A stretch of 64,000 nt of DNA from Reichenbachiella versicolor. GTDB taxonomy: Bacteria; Bacteroidota; Bacteroidia; Cytophagales; Cyclobacteriaceae. Below are positions 51,965-60,080 of this stretch, piece after piece (within the stretch, counting starts at the first letter, position 1; each line of letters begins with the position of its first letter). The notes below the pieces were generated by a model that was not told where the DNA came from, ran no database searches, and was given only the letters and a program-made list of their open reading frames with translations. The stretch lies in assembly GCF_003171675.1 (NCBI RefSeq), contig NZ_QFZQ01000002.1:806001-870000 (forward strand). The letters run 5' to 3'. A program made the position numbers and the translations under genes.

Positions 51965-53515
51965 TTATTTCTTTTTTTTAGGCTCTAATTTTTTAGTCTT
52001 GACTCCTCTGATCTCCTCATACTTCGCGATCAACTCCTGAAGTTTCTCTGGATTAGCTTCAGCTAAGTTGTTTTGTTGACCAATATCCTCTTTTAGATTG
52101 TACAATTGGTAGTCCAAGTTCTTACCCAATTCTATGCCTGTATTCTTACTTACGGCAGCACCTCTATATGGTGGAATCATTACCCAGTCTCCTGCTCTCA
52201 AGGCAGTACCTCTACCCTCTCCTTCTACTAAGAAGTCACGGCCTTTTTGGCTCTTACCAAGAAATACATCCAAGAAATTCTTACTATCAGTCGGCACGGC
52301 TTCGACATTGTTCATAGAGGCTAGTGAAGCTAAAAGGTCAATCTGGCAAACTAAAGCATCTGAAACACCCGGCTCAATCGTACCTTTCCAATAAGTCATG
52401 AAAGGCACTCTAGATCCTGCTTCAAACAGGCTATATTTTCCTCCTCTCAATGCTCCCGCAGGTTTATGATTTCCAACCAATTCCTCAGCATCATCATAGT
52501 AGCCATCCTGTAGCACCGGACCATTATCACTTGAGAAGATTATCATAGTGTTTTCTAAGATACCTTCCTCTTCCAGAGTTTTCATGAACTCACCGATGCA
52601 CCAGTCTGCCTCTAGAATCACATCTCCTCTAGGCCCCATACCAGACTTACCTACGAACCTAGGGTGAGGAGTACGAGGTACGTGTGGCTGCTGCATAGCA
52701 TAGTACAAAAAGAATGGCTTGTCTTTGTGGGACTTGATATAATCTTTCACTTTGCCTAGGAAGTGGTCTGCCATATCAGTGTCAGTCCACTTAGCAGCTT
52801 CACCACCTTTCATATAGCCAATTCTTGGAATACCATTCACTATACTATTATTATGACCATGATGCCACTTCATAGTGGTCAATTCAGGATTATCCTTGCC
52901 CGTCGGCTCTCCTTCAAAGTTTTCCTTGTAGCTCACAGAGATAGGATCATTAGGATCAAGACCATCTACTTTACCATTGTCTATGTATACAGTAGGCACT
53001 CTGTCTTGAGTAGCAGCTAAGATGTAAGAATGATCAAACCCTACTTGATTTGGCCCAGGAGTAACTGAACCATTCCAGTCCATATTTCCATCACCAAGTC
53101 CCAAGTGCCATTTCCCTATCACTGCGGTCTGATACCCAGCTCTCTGCATCACTTTAGGAAGAGTCTCCTGATCTGTCTTAATAATCATCGGAGCAGAACC
53201 TGGTAAAATAGCAGCTCTCTTGTTTCTCCACGGATACACACCAGTCAACAGTCCATATCTACTTGGAGTACACGTCGCAGAAGTAGCGTATCCATTCGTA
53301 AACCTAATCCCCTCATTGGCGATTCTATCCATATTCGGAGTACTAAGTTCAGTAGCACCGTATGCACTCATATCTCCATAGCCTAGGTCGTCCATGTAAA
53401 TCACAACGACATTAGGTTTGGTAGGCTCAGCGGCTTGTTTCTTCTCGGTAGCACAACTCTGCACGATCAGTAGACCAGCCAGTGCCAGTAGTAGGTAGTG
53501 AAATTTTCTTATCAT
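51965..53515 (-). CDS. Sulfatase lipoprotein (family S1)
   Basis: A 516-residue sulfatase with a lipoprotein signal (Cys21 in LIVQSC). Metal ligands are in VIYMDDLGYGDMSAYG (residues 42-43) and the active site is C82-T-P-S-R86 in ATCTPSRYGLLTGVYPW. GKWHLGLGDGNMDWNG and FSSDNGPVL are also present. The CTPSRYGLLTG-YPWR sequence is typical of arylsulfatase A-like enzymes of marine Bacteroidota. The lipid anchor places it at the outer membrane or cell surface, unlike the three other sulfatases here. Its tail is Lys-rich (KKLEPKKKK). Single gene. Confidence 0.9.
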   Translation of the reverse strand: MIRKFHYLLLALAGLLIVQSCATEKKQAAEPTKPNVVVIYMDDLGYGDMSAYGATELSTPNMDRIANEGIRFTNGYATSATCTPSRYGLLTGVYPWRNKRAAILPGSAPMIIKTDQETLPKVMQRAGYQTAVIGKWHLGLGDGNMDWNGSVTPGPNQVGFDHSYILAATQDRVPTVYIDNGKVDGLDPNDPISVSYKENFEGEPTGKDNPELTTMKWHHGHNNSIVNGIPRIGYMKGGEAAKWTDTDMADHFLGKVKDYIKSHKDKPFFLYYAMQQPHVPRTPHPRFVGKSGMGPRGDVILEADWCIGEFMKTLEEEGILENTMIIFSSDNGPVLQDGYYDDAEELVGNHKPAGALRGGKYSLFEAGSRVPFMTYWKGTIEPGVSDALVCQIDLLASLASMNNVEAVPTDSKNFLDVFLGKSQKGRDFLVEGEGRGTALRAGDWVMIPPYRGAAVSKNTGIELGKNLDYQLYNLKEDIGQQNNLAEANPEKLQELIAKYEEIRGVKTKKLEPKKKK

Positions 53516-53879
53516 CTTATAAGTATTCTTTTATGTTTCAATAGTCATATCCAGATCGAAGACCAATCCAGAACTTCAAATCTAATTCAGACTTTGGTAT
53601 TTGAACCTAGGTAGATTCTTTGGTTTGAGGGTGTTTTTTGTCATGTGGAGAATTTGTTCAGTCCTCAGGTGATAAGAATACAGTTTCCCCTCCATTTTAG
53701 AAGTTATTCATTCGTTCACCTTGAAAAATTAAGTATCAGATTTCAACCCATTGAATTACAGTATTCGACATCATTCCATCGATAATAATGCTGTGTACAA
53801 TTTTTACCTCCTTGAAAGAAAAGTACAATTTTTTGTAAGGATCATAGGCTACTTTCGCCCCAACAGATAATCTCATAGA
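53516..53879. other. 360-base divergent region
   Basis: Between the sulfatase lipoprotein and the metalloprotease gene. A TTTTTTG stretch (53829-53835) and TACTTTCG (53850-53857) resemble promoter boxes, but the spacing is short and the match imperfect. No ORF. Confidence 0.45.
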
Positions 53880-56228
53880 ATGGCTACTAAATCAGCAGTA
53901 TCAACCTTCTTAATCTTCATCTTAGTCAACCTTGGAACAGTCTTTTCACAAGGCTTGAATTCTGGTATGACTCCTACGAAAAAGGAGCTTAAACAATTAA
54001 GAACATTTACATCACTTACTACGGTCAATAAACGAACAACAAGTGAACCTATCCACATAGCTATCAAAGCCAACATCGTCAGAAAAACAGATGGCTCTGG
54101 AGGACTTACAGAACTAGAACTGGTAGAAGCTATTGATGAATTAAATAATGCCTTCTCAGCCACAGGGCTTTCTTTTTTCTTATTCGGTCCTACCAGCTTT
54201 ATCAACAATGATAGATTCTACAATTTTTCAGATGATGAAGAACTAGACCTAGTGAGAGGATCTGAACAATCCAATGTAATCAATATTTACTTTGTTGATG
54301 AAATTGTTGCATTTGGAAAGGGTAAGATGTGTGGCTACGCTTACTACCCAACAAGTGGAACTGACAGGATCATCTTAGCCAACGAATGTGTAAAAAATGG
54401 AACAGCGCTGATTCACGAAATGGGGCACTTTTTCTCTCTGTTTGATACTCATGGGATGCTAAATGTTTCCAACGATGAATTGGTAGACGGATCCAACTGT
54501 GATGTAGCTGGTGATAAAATGTGTGATACTCCTGCAGATCCAGGATTGAAAGGCAACGTAGCAGCAGGAACTTGTGAATATACCGGCACTGCTAAAGATG
54601 CTAATGGAGATGCCTATAAGCCTGACACGAAAAATTACATGTCTGATAGTCGAGGTAATTGTAGAAATCACTTCAGTAATGAACAAACTACTAGAATCTC
54701 AGAAGCATATTCTGTTTATAAAAGCCATCTTTATTCGAAAACATATCTAGCCCAATTCATAGCCTCCGATACAGAAATGTGCCCTGGTTCAGATGTCAGC
54801 TTTACCAACTTATCAGTAAATGCTGTTAGTTATGAATGGAGTTTTGAAGGAGGTGTCCCTAGTACCTCTACTGAAATCAGTCCAATTGTCAACTATCCTA
54901 ATAAAGGGAGTTTTAAAGTATCTCTCACTATCACCACTGCAAAAGGAGAACAAGACATCATTCAAAAAGCGGAGTATATCAATGTAGGTACTAATTTTAG
55001 AACAAGTGAGAATATAAAAACGGGAGGGTTTGAAGAGGCTGAACTTACTGAAAAAGTCATTGACTCGGGAGGGAGTACTTTCCAACGAACAGCTCAAGTT
55101 GCTCATACAGGAGAAGGTTGTCTAACGATGGACTTCTTTGAGTACTATTTCAAGAAAGACACAGACTATATCATCCTTGGTGCAATGGATGCTTCTGAGC
55201 AAAAAACCTTTTATGTATCGTTTGACTATGCTTATGCTAAATATGGCAAATTCGGTTCAGAAGATCAATTTGCACTTGTATATCGAGAACCTTGTGGAGA
55301 TATAGTTCCAGTATGGGAAGTGTCTATGGACGAAATGCAGACAAGGGAGTCTGTGAGCGAACGATTCATGCCTGAACCAGCCGATTGGAAATCAAAGCGT
55401 ATTAAGATGACTATCCCAGATGATGTGGATATTGCTTTTATAGCACTAAAAACAACTAAAGCTCCTGGACAGGGTAACGTTCTATACATTGACAACTATG
55501 AAATTATTGCCGCTCCTTATTATTTTGAAATAGATGAAATATCTACCAAAGGGGTAACCTGCGAAGAATCTGGATCTTTAGAAATCATTGCATCCTCAGA
55601 TGACAATCTCAAATACAGTATTGACGGAGAGAATTACAGTTCATCTAATATATTTAATGGGCTAGGCATAGGCCAATATAACATCTATGTTAAAAACTCT
55701 TTAGGTCATTCAAAATCGGCTGATGTATCGATAGCAGGTCAAGGATTACCTTTTGACGTAACCTCAATTTTCCAGAAAGATAAAACCACTTTGGCTGTAG
55801 AAGTGTCTTCTAATGAAGCAACTTTTCAATGGTACTACCAAGGAAAAGCTATAGTCAATAGCAATACTTCAGAGCAACGAATACTCGGCAAGGGAGAATA
55901 TTATGTGGAGGTATCATCTGACGACTGTACTGTAAAATCTGCTTCCATTACTATCGTAGAAGAGGAAGTAACTTCCTTACCTGAGAAAATGCAAAATAAA
56001 CTGATAAAAGTATTTCCAAATCCTGCTTCGAATGTCCTATATCTGGATATGAGCGAAGAGGCTCGTAACAAGACTGTATCAATCCAGCTACTTGACCTTA
56101 CGGGGAAAGTAATGAGGTCTTTCACGCCAGATAGATCTATTCATATCGGGGATTTGCCAAATGGCATTTACCTGCTGGAGGTATCAGGAGATACATGGCA
56201 ACAAAGAACTAGAGTGGTCAAAAATTGA
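53880..56228 (+). CDS. T9SS-exported M43-type metalloprotease with altered zinc motif
   Basis: A 782-residue exported protein. Signal peptide ~1-24. The protease domain (about residues 55-285) resembles the cytophagalysin/pappalysin (M43) group: zinc motif H179-E180-M-G-H183-F-F-S-L-F-D189-T-H191 and the Met-turn NYMSDSRGNCRNHFSNEQTTRI. The standard motif is HExxHxxGxxH; here the Gly is Ser and the third ligand position is Asp, with a His two residues later. A PKD domain follows (CPGSDVSFTNLSVNAVSYEWSFEGG), then a jelly-roll-like region and a C-terminal T9SS sorting domain (KVFPNPASNVLYLDM to the end RTRVVKN). Likely secreted to the cell surface. Single gene. Confidence 0.87.
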   Translation: MATKSAVSTFLIFILVNLGTVFSQGLNSGMTPTKKELKQLRTFTSLTTVNKRTTSEPIHIAIKANIVRKTDGSGGLTELELVEAIDELNNAFSATGLSFFLFGPTSFINNDRFYNFSDDEELDLVRGSEQSNVINIYFVDEIVAFGKGKMCGYAYYPTSGTDRIILANECVKNGTALIHEMGHFFSLFDTHGMLNVSNDELVDGSNCDVAGDKMCDTPADPGLKGNVAAGTCEYTGTAKDANGDAYKPDTKNYMSDSRGNCRNHFSNEQTTRISEAYSVYKSHLYSKTYLAQFIASDTEMCPGSDVSFTNLSVNAVSYEWSFEGGVPSTSTEISPIVNYPNKGSFKVSLTITTAKGEQDIIQKAEYINVGTNFRTSENIKTGGFEEAELTEKVIDSGGSTFQRTAQVAHTGEGCLTMDFFEYYFKKDTDYIILGAMDASEQKTFYVSFDYAYAKYGKFGSEDQFALVYREPCGDIVPVWEVSMDEMQTRESVSERFMPEPADWKSKRIKMTIPDDVDIAFIALKTTKAPGQGNVLYIDNYEIIAAPYYFEIDEISTKGVTCEESGSLEIIASSDDNLKYSIDGENYSSSNIFNGLGIGQYNIYVKNSLGHSKSADVSIAGQGLPFDVTSIFQKDKTTLAVEVSSNEATFQWYYQGKAIVNSNTSEQRILGKGEYYVEVSSDDCTVKSASITIVEEEVTSLPEKMQNKLIKVFPNPASNVLYLDMSEEARNKTVSIQLLDLTGKVMRSFTPDRSIHIGDLPNGIYLLEVSGDTWQQRTRVVKN

Positions 56229-56254
56229 CCCTCTCTCTATTTCATTTCACTACG

Positions 56255-56285
56255 AATACAAGATGGGCACTACCCCTCTTGTATT
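56255..56285 (+). terminator. Terminator overlapping the 3' end of the convergent gene
   Basis: AATACAAGA (56255-56263) pairs with TCTTGTATT (56277-56285) followed by TTTTC. The right arm lies inside the last codons of the minus-strand formyltransferase gene (stop at 56270). Confidence 0.7.
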
Positions 56286-57142
56286 TTTTCTATTTGATAA
56301 TCACTGATACAATTTGACAAGAGATCTTTCTGTAGATCTGACAAGTCTTGCAAAATATACTCTATGATCACATCGAAATAATCCCTTTCAGTAATCACGG
56401 CCATTCCTTTAGTTCCCAGCTCATCAAAGTCTCTTTGCGCTGGAACAGAGAAATAACTTCCTTCTGCTAGGTACTGAGGCTTAGTTTTGATACTGACACG
56501 TTGCTCCAGCTTCTGTATAGTATCGATGATTAGCTGTACACCTAATGGATAGAGCTGCACGATATTTCCAAAAAGAGACTGACTACGATCCACATCACAC
56601 CTAGCTATTTCTATAATCTCTCCTGTATCAATACCACTATTAGGAATCGTATGAAGAGTACATCCGATACTTCTATTACCCTCTTTGATAGCATGCAAAG
56701 TCCCCATAATTCCTCTATAGTCTGGTAATACGGCCGAATGCAAATTGATCAATCCATGCTTAGGTATTTGAATGATATCGTCTTTAAAAATCTTACCAAA
56801 TCGAATAGAAATGAATAGATCAGGTTCAAACTCCTTCATCGTATCAATGAATTCTTTCGAATTCACACCGGTACTTTTTTCAATAGGAAAAGATTGGAAA
56901 CTAGCATCGAAGAACTCAAAATCGGTTTGAATTTGATTTTCATTAATAAACCCAATGAGTTCATTATAAAAGAAACCCTTTTCAAAAAGCTCAAGCCTCC
57001 TCAAATCAAAAGGCTTATTTTGGGAACTACCTACAGCATCAGAGTAGTATACTTTCACCTCATGATTCAACAGTTCTCCCTTGAGCAAATTATAAGCGAT
57101 GTTCGCTTCGATATCTTTATTGAGAAATAATGCTATTTTCAT
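56270..57142 (-). CDS. Formyltransferase-family protein
   Basis: About 290 residues from the ATG at 57142 (MKIALFLNKDIEANIAYNLL; the frame is open to 57175). The formyltransferase core is visible: LINLHSAVLPDYRGIMGTLHAI carries the Asn and His of the Asn-His-Asp triad, and NSGIDTGEIIEIA carries the Asp. It uses 10-formyl-tetrahydrofolate as donor. The N-terminal part differs from tRNA(Met) formyltransferase, so a sugar-amine or other amine acceptor is more likely. It is followed upstream on the same strand by GNAT and ABM-domain genes, which could be part of a small modification pathway (inference). Confidence 0.82.
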   Translation of the reverse strand: MKIALFLNKDIEANIAYNLLKGELLNHEVKVYYSDAVGSSQNKPFDLRRLELFEKGFFYNELIGFINENQIQTDFEFFDASFQSFPIEKSTGVNSKEFIDTMKEFEPDLFISIRFGKIFKDDIIQIPKHGLINLHSAVLPDYRGIMGTLHAIKEGNRSIGCTLHTIPNSGIDTGEIIEIARCDVDRSQSLFGNIVQLYPLGVQLIIDTIQKLEQRVSIKTKPQYLAEGSYFSVPAQRDFDELGTKGMAVITERDYFDVIIEYILQDLSDLQKDLLSNCISDYQIEKIQEG

Positions 57143-57203
57143 TCTATCTTTTATTTTTCTAACCCAAAACTCCAACCGACTAATTATACCTCCCTACAGA
57201 GCC

Positions 57204-57650
57204 TCAGACCTTATTTGTTAATATCTCAATCTTATTCAGTAAATCAAGAACTCTAATTTCAAAGAGAATTTTACTACCTGATTCTACTATTTTAAAACCT
57301 AATTTATGATGAAAAGAAATCGATCTGTCATTATTCCCATGAACAGAAGAAGAGAGTATTCGATATCGATGTGATTCCAAATAAGCTTTGATTTTCGTCA
57401 TCCAAACTCTAGAAAGAAATGGAGTTGAAACCTGTAAAGAAGGAACATACAAAACTTCCTGTCCTTTGGGCAGAAACTCTATGTATGCAGTCAAAGCTCC
57501 TTTTAAATTTCTACAAGTAATTATCTCAGCACCTTCATTTATTTCTCTAGTCAATCCTTTTCTACGTCTATCTGGATCATAGTCATCAAGAATACCATTC
57601 ATTTGTACTTTGTCAAAATTGACTATATCCTCTACTAGTTCTTGATTCAT
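57204..57650 (-). CDS. GNAT-family N-acetyltransferase-like protein
   Basis: A 148-residue protein. The second half has the GNAT layout: EVLYVPSLQVSTPFLSRVWMTKIKAYLES replaces the usual V/IxxxxRxxGxG loop and RSISFHHKLGFKIVESG is the last conserved motif (NxxxxxFYxKxGF). The acetyl-CoA loop is atypical (LQVSTPFLSRV), as in FemAB/GNAT variants. It probably acetylates an amine; substrate unknown. It is 61 bases from the formyltransferase on the same strand. Confidence 0.7.
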   Translation of the reverse strand: MNQELVEDIVNFDKVQMNGILDDYDPDRRRKGLTREINEGAEIITCRNLKGALTAYIEFLPKGQEVLYVPSLQVSTPFLSRVWMTKIKAYLESHRYRILSSSVHGNNDRSISFHHKLGFKIVESGSKILFEIRVLDLLNKIEILTNKV

Positions 57651-57753
57651 GGGTATGAAAGTTAATTACCTTATAAAAGAATGTTCCTCTTTGAAAACAA
57701 TGTATTCTTCAAGCAATTTGACATAAACCGAAACAGCTAAGCTACTAACTCCT

Positions 57754-58065
57754 TTAGATTCCTTTAGTCTTAGTCAGATCCGCTATCATTTCCACCTCAT
57801 GAAGCTTCTCTACAGATTCTAGAGTTGACCGCATACGGTTCAGTATGGAATTAGCTTCGTCATTCAGAAGCTCGTCAGCCTTATCAAATGTTGTCTTGTC
57901 AGGCCATTGAGCATATGCTATATACTGCCCCTCTTTCTCTTTGTGCAATCTAGATCCAAGACTTCCACATTGTTCATAAATCAACTGAGTCAACCTACTC
58001 CAATACTTTATAAAATCCTGTTCTTGATCCTGTTTGACTTTGAATGAGTAAATAACTGCTAGCAT
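57754..58065 (-). CDS. Antibiotic biosynthesis monooxygenase (ABM) domain protein
   Basis: A 103-residue protein with the ABM ferredoxin-like fold: AVIYSFKVKQDQEQDFIKYW, then GSLGSRLHKEKEGQYIAYAQWPDKTTFDKAD and a final helix-strand. Such proteins are small dimeric oxygenases or heme/quinol-binding proteins. No assigned reaction. First of three minus-strand genes (ABM, GNAT, formyltransferase), with a 103-base gap to the next. Confidence 0.8.
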   Translation of the reverse strand: MLAVIYSFKVKQDQEQDFIKYWSRLTQLIYEQCGSLGSRLHKEKEGQYIAYAQWPDKTTFDKADELLNDEANSILNRMRSTLESVEKLHEVEMIADLTKTKGI

Positions 58066-58270
58066 AATTTTATTTCAATCTTATTAACTCCCCTGAATGA
58101 AGAGTTGTAAAAATAGCCTCTAATCTATCGTGACACTTCTGAAACAATTACTTCTAGCTATACCCCCATTACTATTTATGATCGAAATATCGAATCAGTA
58201 CTTTTTGTTAAGTTATTCCAGAGACTCAATAAGAAAAGCCGCTAATCATCATCCTGAACTGGATGCTTTG

Positions 58271-58630
58271 AGAGTACCAATGAGAAATCACTAAGAACCG
58301 CTAGAAAATGGCTCAGAACCACATAAAAATGACATATAACCACTCAAAAAACACTAAGAACCAACAAAATACCGTTCAGTACCAATAAAAAATGACTTAT
58401 CCCATAAAATAATCACTCAGAACCATTCAGAAATGACTCAGGACCACCCAAAAATGATTGAGAACCAACAAAAAACCGTTCAGTACCAGCATAAAACAAT
58501 ATATCCCTCTATAAAACCACAGAGAACCACCTTTCAATGACTCAGGACCATAAAAAAACGATTAAGTACCAACTATAAACCACTAAGAACCAGCAACAAA
58601 CCGTTCAGTACCAGATAAAAATGACTAAGC
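58271..58630. repeat. 21-bp tandem repeat array (copy 2, inverted relative to copy 1)
   Basis: About seventeen degenerate units of 20-22 bases. Plus-strand consensus is AGAACCA (or AGTACCA) plus about three variable bases, then AAAAATGACTC. The unit is the reverse complement of the array at 17934-18175. No unique spacers, so it is not a CRISPR. Reverse-strand frames contain stops (e.g. TAG after VLSGL), so it is not coding. The rest of the 58066-58730 gap has no gene. Confidence 0.85.
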
Positions 58631-58730
58631 TCTGTTTTTCAGAGGTTGCAAAACCGTTATTATTCATTAATTTGCGCCACTTAGCAGCACACGAGACTCT
58701 CAAACAGAGTAATTTTTAAATTTTATACAT

Positions 58731-59381
58731 ATGAATAACCAAACCATTGACGGGCAATTGCTATTTGCCCAAAATGCAATCACCAATGCTATCCAGACAC
58801 CTGGAATAGCTGAACCTTTAGCTGAATTTGGGTATGACAATGACCGTCTCATAGAGGGTCAAGCGAAATATTTGAAGGCAGCAGATCTACAAACCAAACA
58901 GATCAAGGAATATGGTGAGCAATACTCAGCTACGGATGCCCTAAATCAATCTCGTGACCTTGCTGGTAAACTCTATATGACTCATCTCAAAATAGCTCGC
59001 GTGGCTCTCAAAGGCCAACGCGGTGTGATGGAAAGTCTTCAAATGATTGGACGTCGAGAAAAAAGTCTTTCTGGATGGCTAAGAGAAGCGAAGGCTTTCT
59101 ACAAAAACGCTCTTGCTATTCCTGAGGTAGTCCCTGCGATGAGCAGGTTTTCTATCACTGCAGAAAAGCTCCAAGATGGACTTGACAAAATCAGTGATGT
59201 GGAATCAAAGTACAACGCCCAACTCAAGGAGAAAGGTGAAGCTCAAACTGCTACGCAGCTAAGAGACGAAGCTTTCGACGACTTGCAAGAGTGGATGGGT
59301 GACTTTTTAGAAATCAGCAAAATTGCCCTTGAAGAGCAAGAGCAATATCTTGAAATCCTCGGAGTGGTGAGGAAGAATTAA
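58731..59381 (+). CDS. Helical protein built from two ~98-residue repeats
   Basis: A 216-residue, all-helical soluble protein with no signal peptide. It consists of two related halves. Half 1: FAQNAITNAIQTPGIAEPLAEFGYDNDRLIEGQ ... ATDALNQSRDLAGKLYMTHLKIARVALKGQRGVMESLQMIGRR. Half 2: AKAFYKNALAIPEVVPAMSRFSITAEKLQDGLD ... ATQLRDEAFDDLQEWMGDFLEISKIALEEQEQYLEILGVVRK. Matching positions in both include Ala-x3-Ile/Leu pairs, IP/TP turns and the RDxA helix. No family recognised. Expressed from its own upstream region right after the 21-bp array and ended by a terminator. It could be a structural or DNA-compacting protein, but nothing shows it. Confidence 0.7.
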   Translation: MNNQTIDGQLLFAQNAITNAIQTPGIAEPLAEFGYDNDRLIEGQAKYLKAADLQTKQIKEYGEQYSATDALNQSRDLAGKLYMTHLKIARVALKGQRGVMESLQMIGRREKSLSGWLREAKAFYKNALAIPEVVPAMSRFSITAEKLQDGLDKISDVESKYNAQLKEKGEAQTATQLRDEAFDDLQEWMGDFLEISKIALEEQEQYLEILGVVRKN

Positions 59382-59404
59382 TTCCTAAATTACTACTATG
59401 ATTT

Positions 59405-59431
59405 AAAGGTCAGCCAGTTTGGCTGGCCTTT
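59405..59431 (+). terminator. Terminator after the two-repeat helical protein
   Basis: AAAGGTCAGCCA (59405-59416) pairs with TGGCTGGCCTTT (59420-59431) with one mismatch, followed by TTC. Confidence 0.8.
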
Positions 59432-59552
59432 TTCATTAAACACCCTTTCCTCCATACCTTCCTGTCTACTTTAGAATCGTTCTTCCTATCTTCGAACCTT
59501 ATTTCACTTTTGTGTGTCAAGTAAATTGAAAATAAAAGTTTAACCTGAAAAT

Positions 59553-60080
59553 ATGAAGAACCTATTCTTGTCACTACCTGTCTGTCTCCTACTTCTGACA
59601 GCGTGTCCCAGTGACATCCCACCCTTTGACAAGGAGCAAATCACAGGCTACCGCCCTCAATATGAAAGCTCGGTAGCTGATAGTCTACAGATCATGAATG
59701 CTCGAACGATCTATGATCCCAATAACGTACTGGTATATAATCATCTGATACTGATAGAAGAATATGAAGAGGGCTTTCATGTCATAGACAATTCAGAGCC
59801 TTCTGCTCCTAAGAACATAGCTTTTGTTCCCGTCCCGATGCTTACGAGTATGAATATCCGTGATGGCGTACTATACGCTACTTCTGGAATGAATCTGTTG
59901 GCAATCGAGATCGATGAGGAGCTAAATCTGACTCATGAAATAATCCATGATGTATTCCCTGTATATCATGCTCCTATTCCTCCTGAAAACAACATCTACT
60001 TCGAATGCGTCGACGAATCAAAAGGCGATATTATTGGCTGGCAAAAAACTACTATCTATGATCCTCAGTGCTATTATTAA
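59553..60080 (+). CDS. LVIVD-type lipoprotein (first of pair)
   Basis: A 175-residue lipoprotein (Cys18 in LLLTAC-PSDIPPFDKEQ). The body has LVIVD-type strand repeats as in beta-propeller fragments (NHLILIEEYEEGFHVIDNSEPSAPKNIAFVPVP and MNIRDGVLYATSGMNLLAIEI). The length is short, so it may be a partial propeller. The following gene starts inside its 3' end (23-base overlap), which indicates an operon of three genes with an outer-membrane protein at the end. Function unknown; surface lipoprotein of the YncE/LVIVD class. Confidence 0.75.
   Translation: MKNLFLSLPVCLLLLTACPSDIPPFDKEQITGYRPQYESSVADSLQIMNARTIYDPNNVLVYNHLILIEEYEEGFHVIDNSEPSAPKNIAFVPVPMLTSMNIRDGVLYATSGMNLLAIEIDEELNLTHEIIHDVFPVYHAPIPPENNIYFECVDESKGDIIGWQKTTIYDPQCYY

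Noticed and set aside
53829-53857. Firm promoter call for the metalloprotease gene
   Set aside because: TTTTTTG and TACTTTCG are present but spacing is too short and the -7 box imperfect; mentioned only in the gap entry.
58271-58630. CRISPR array
   Set aside because: Units are contiguous 20-22-bp degenerate repeats with no unique spacers, and no cas genes are near.
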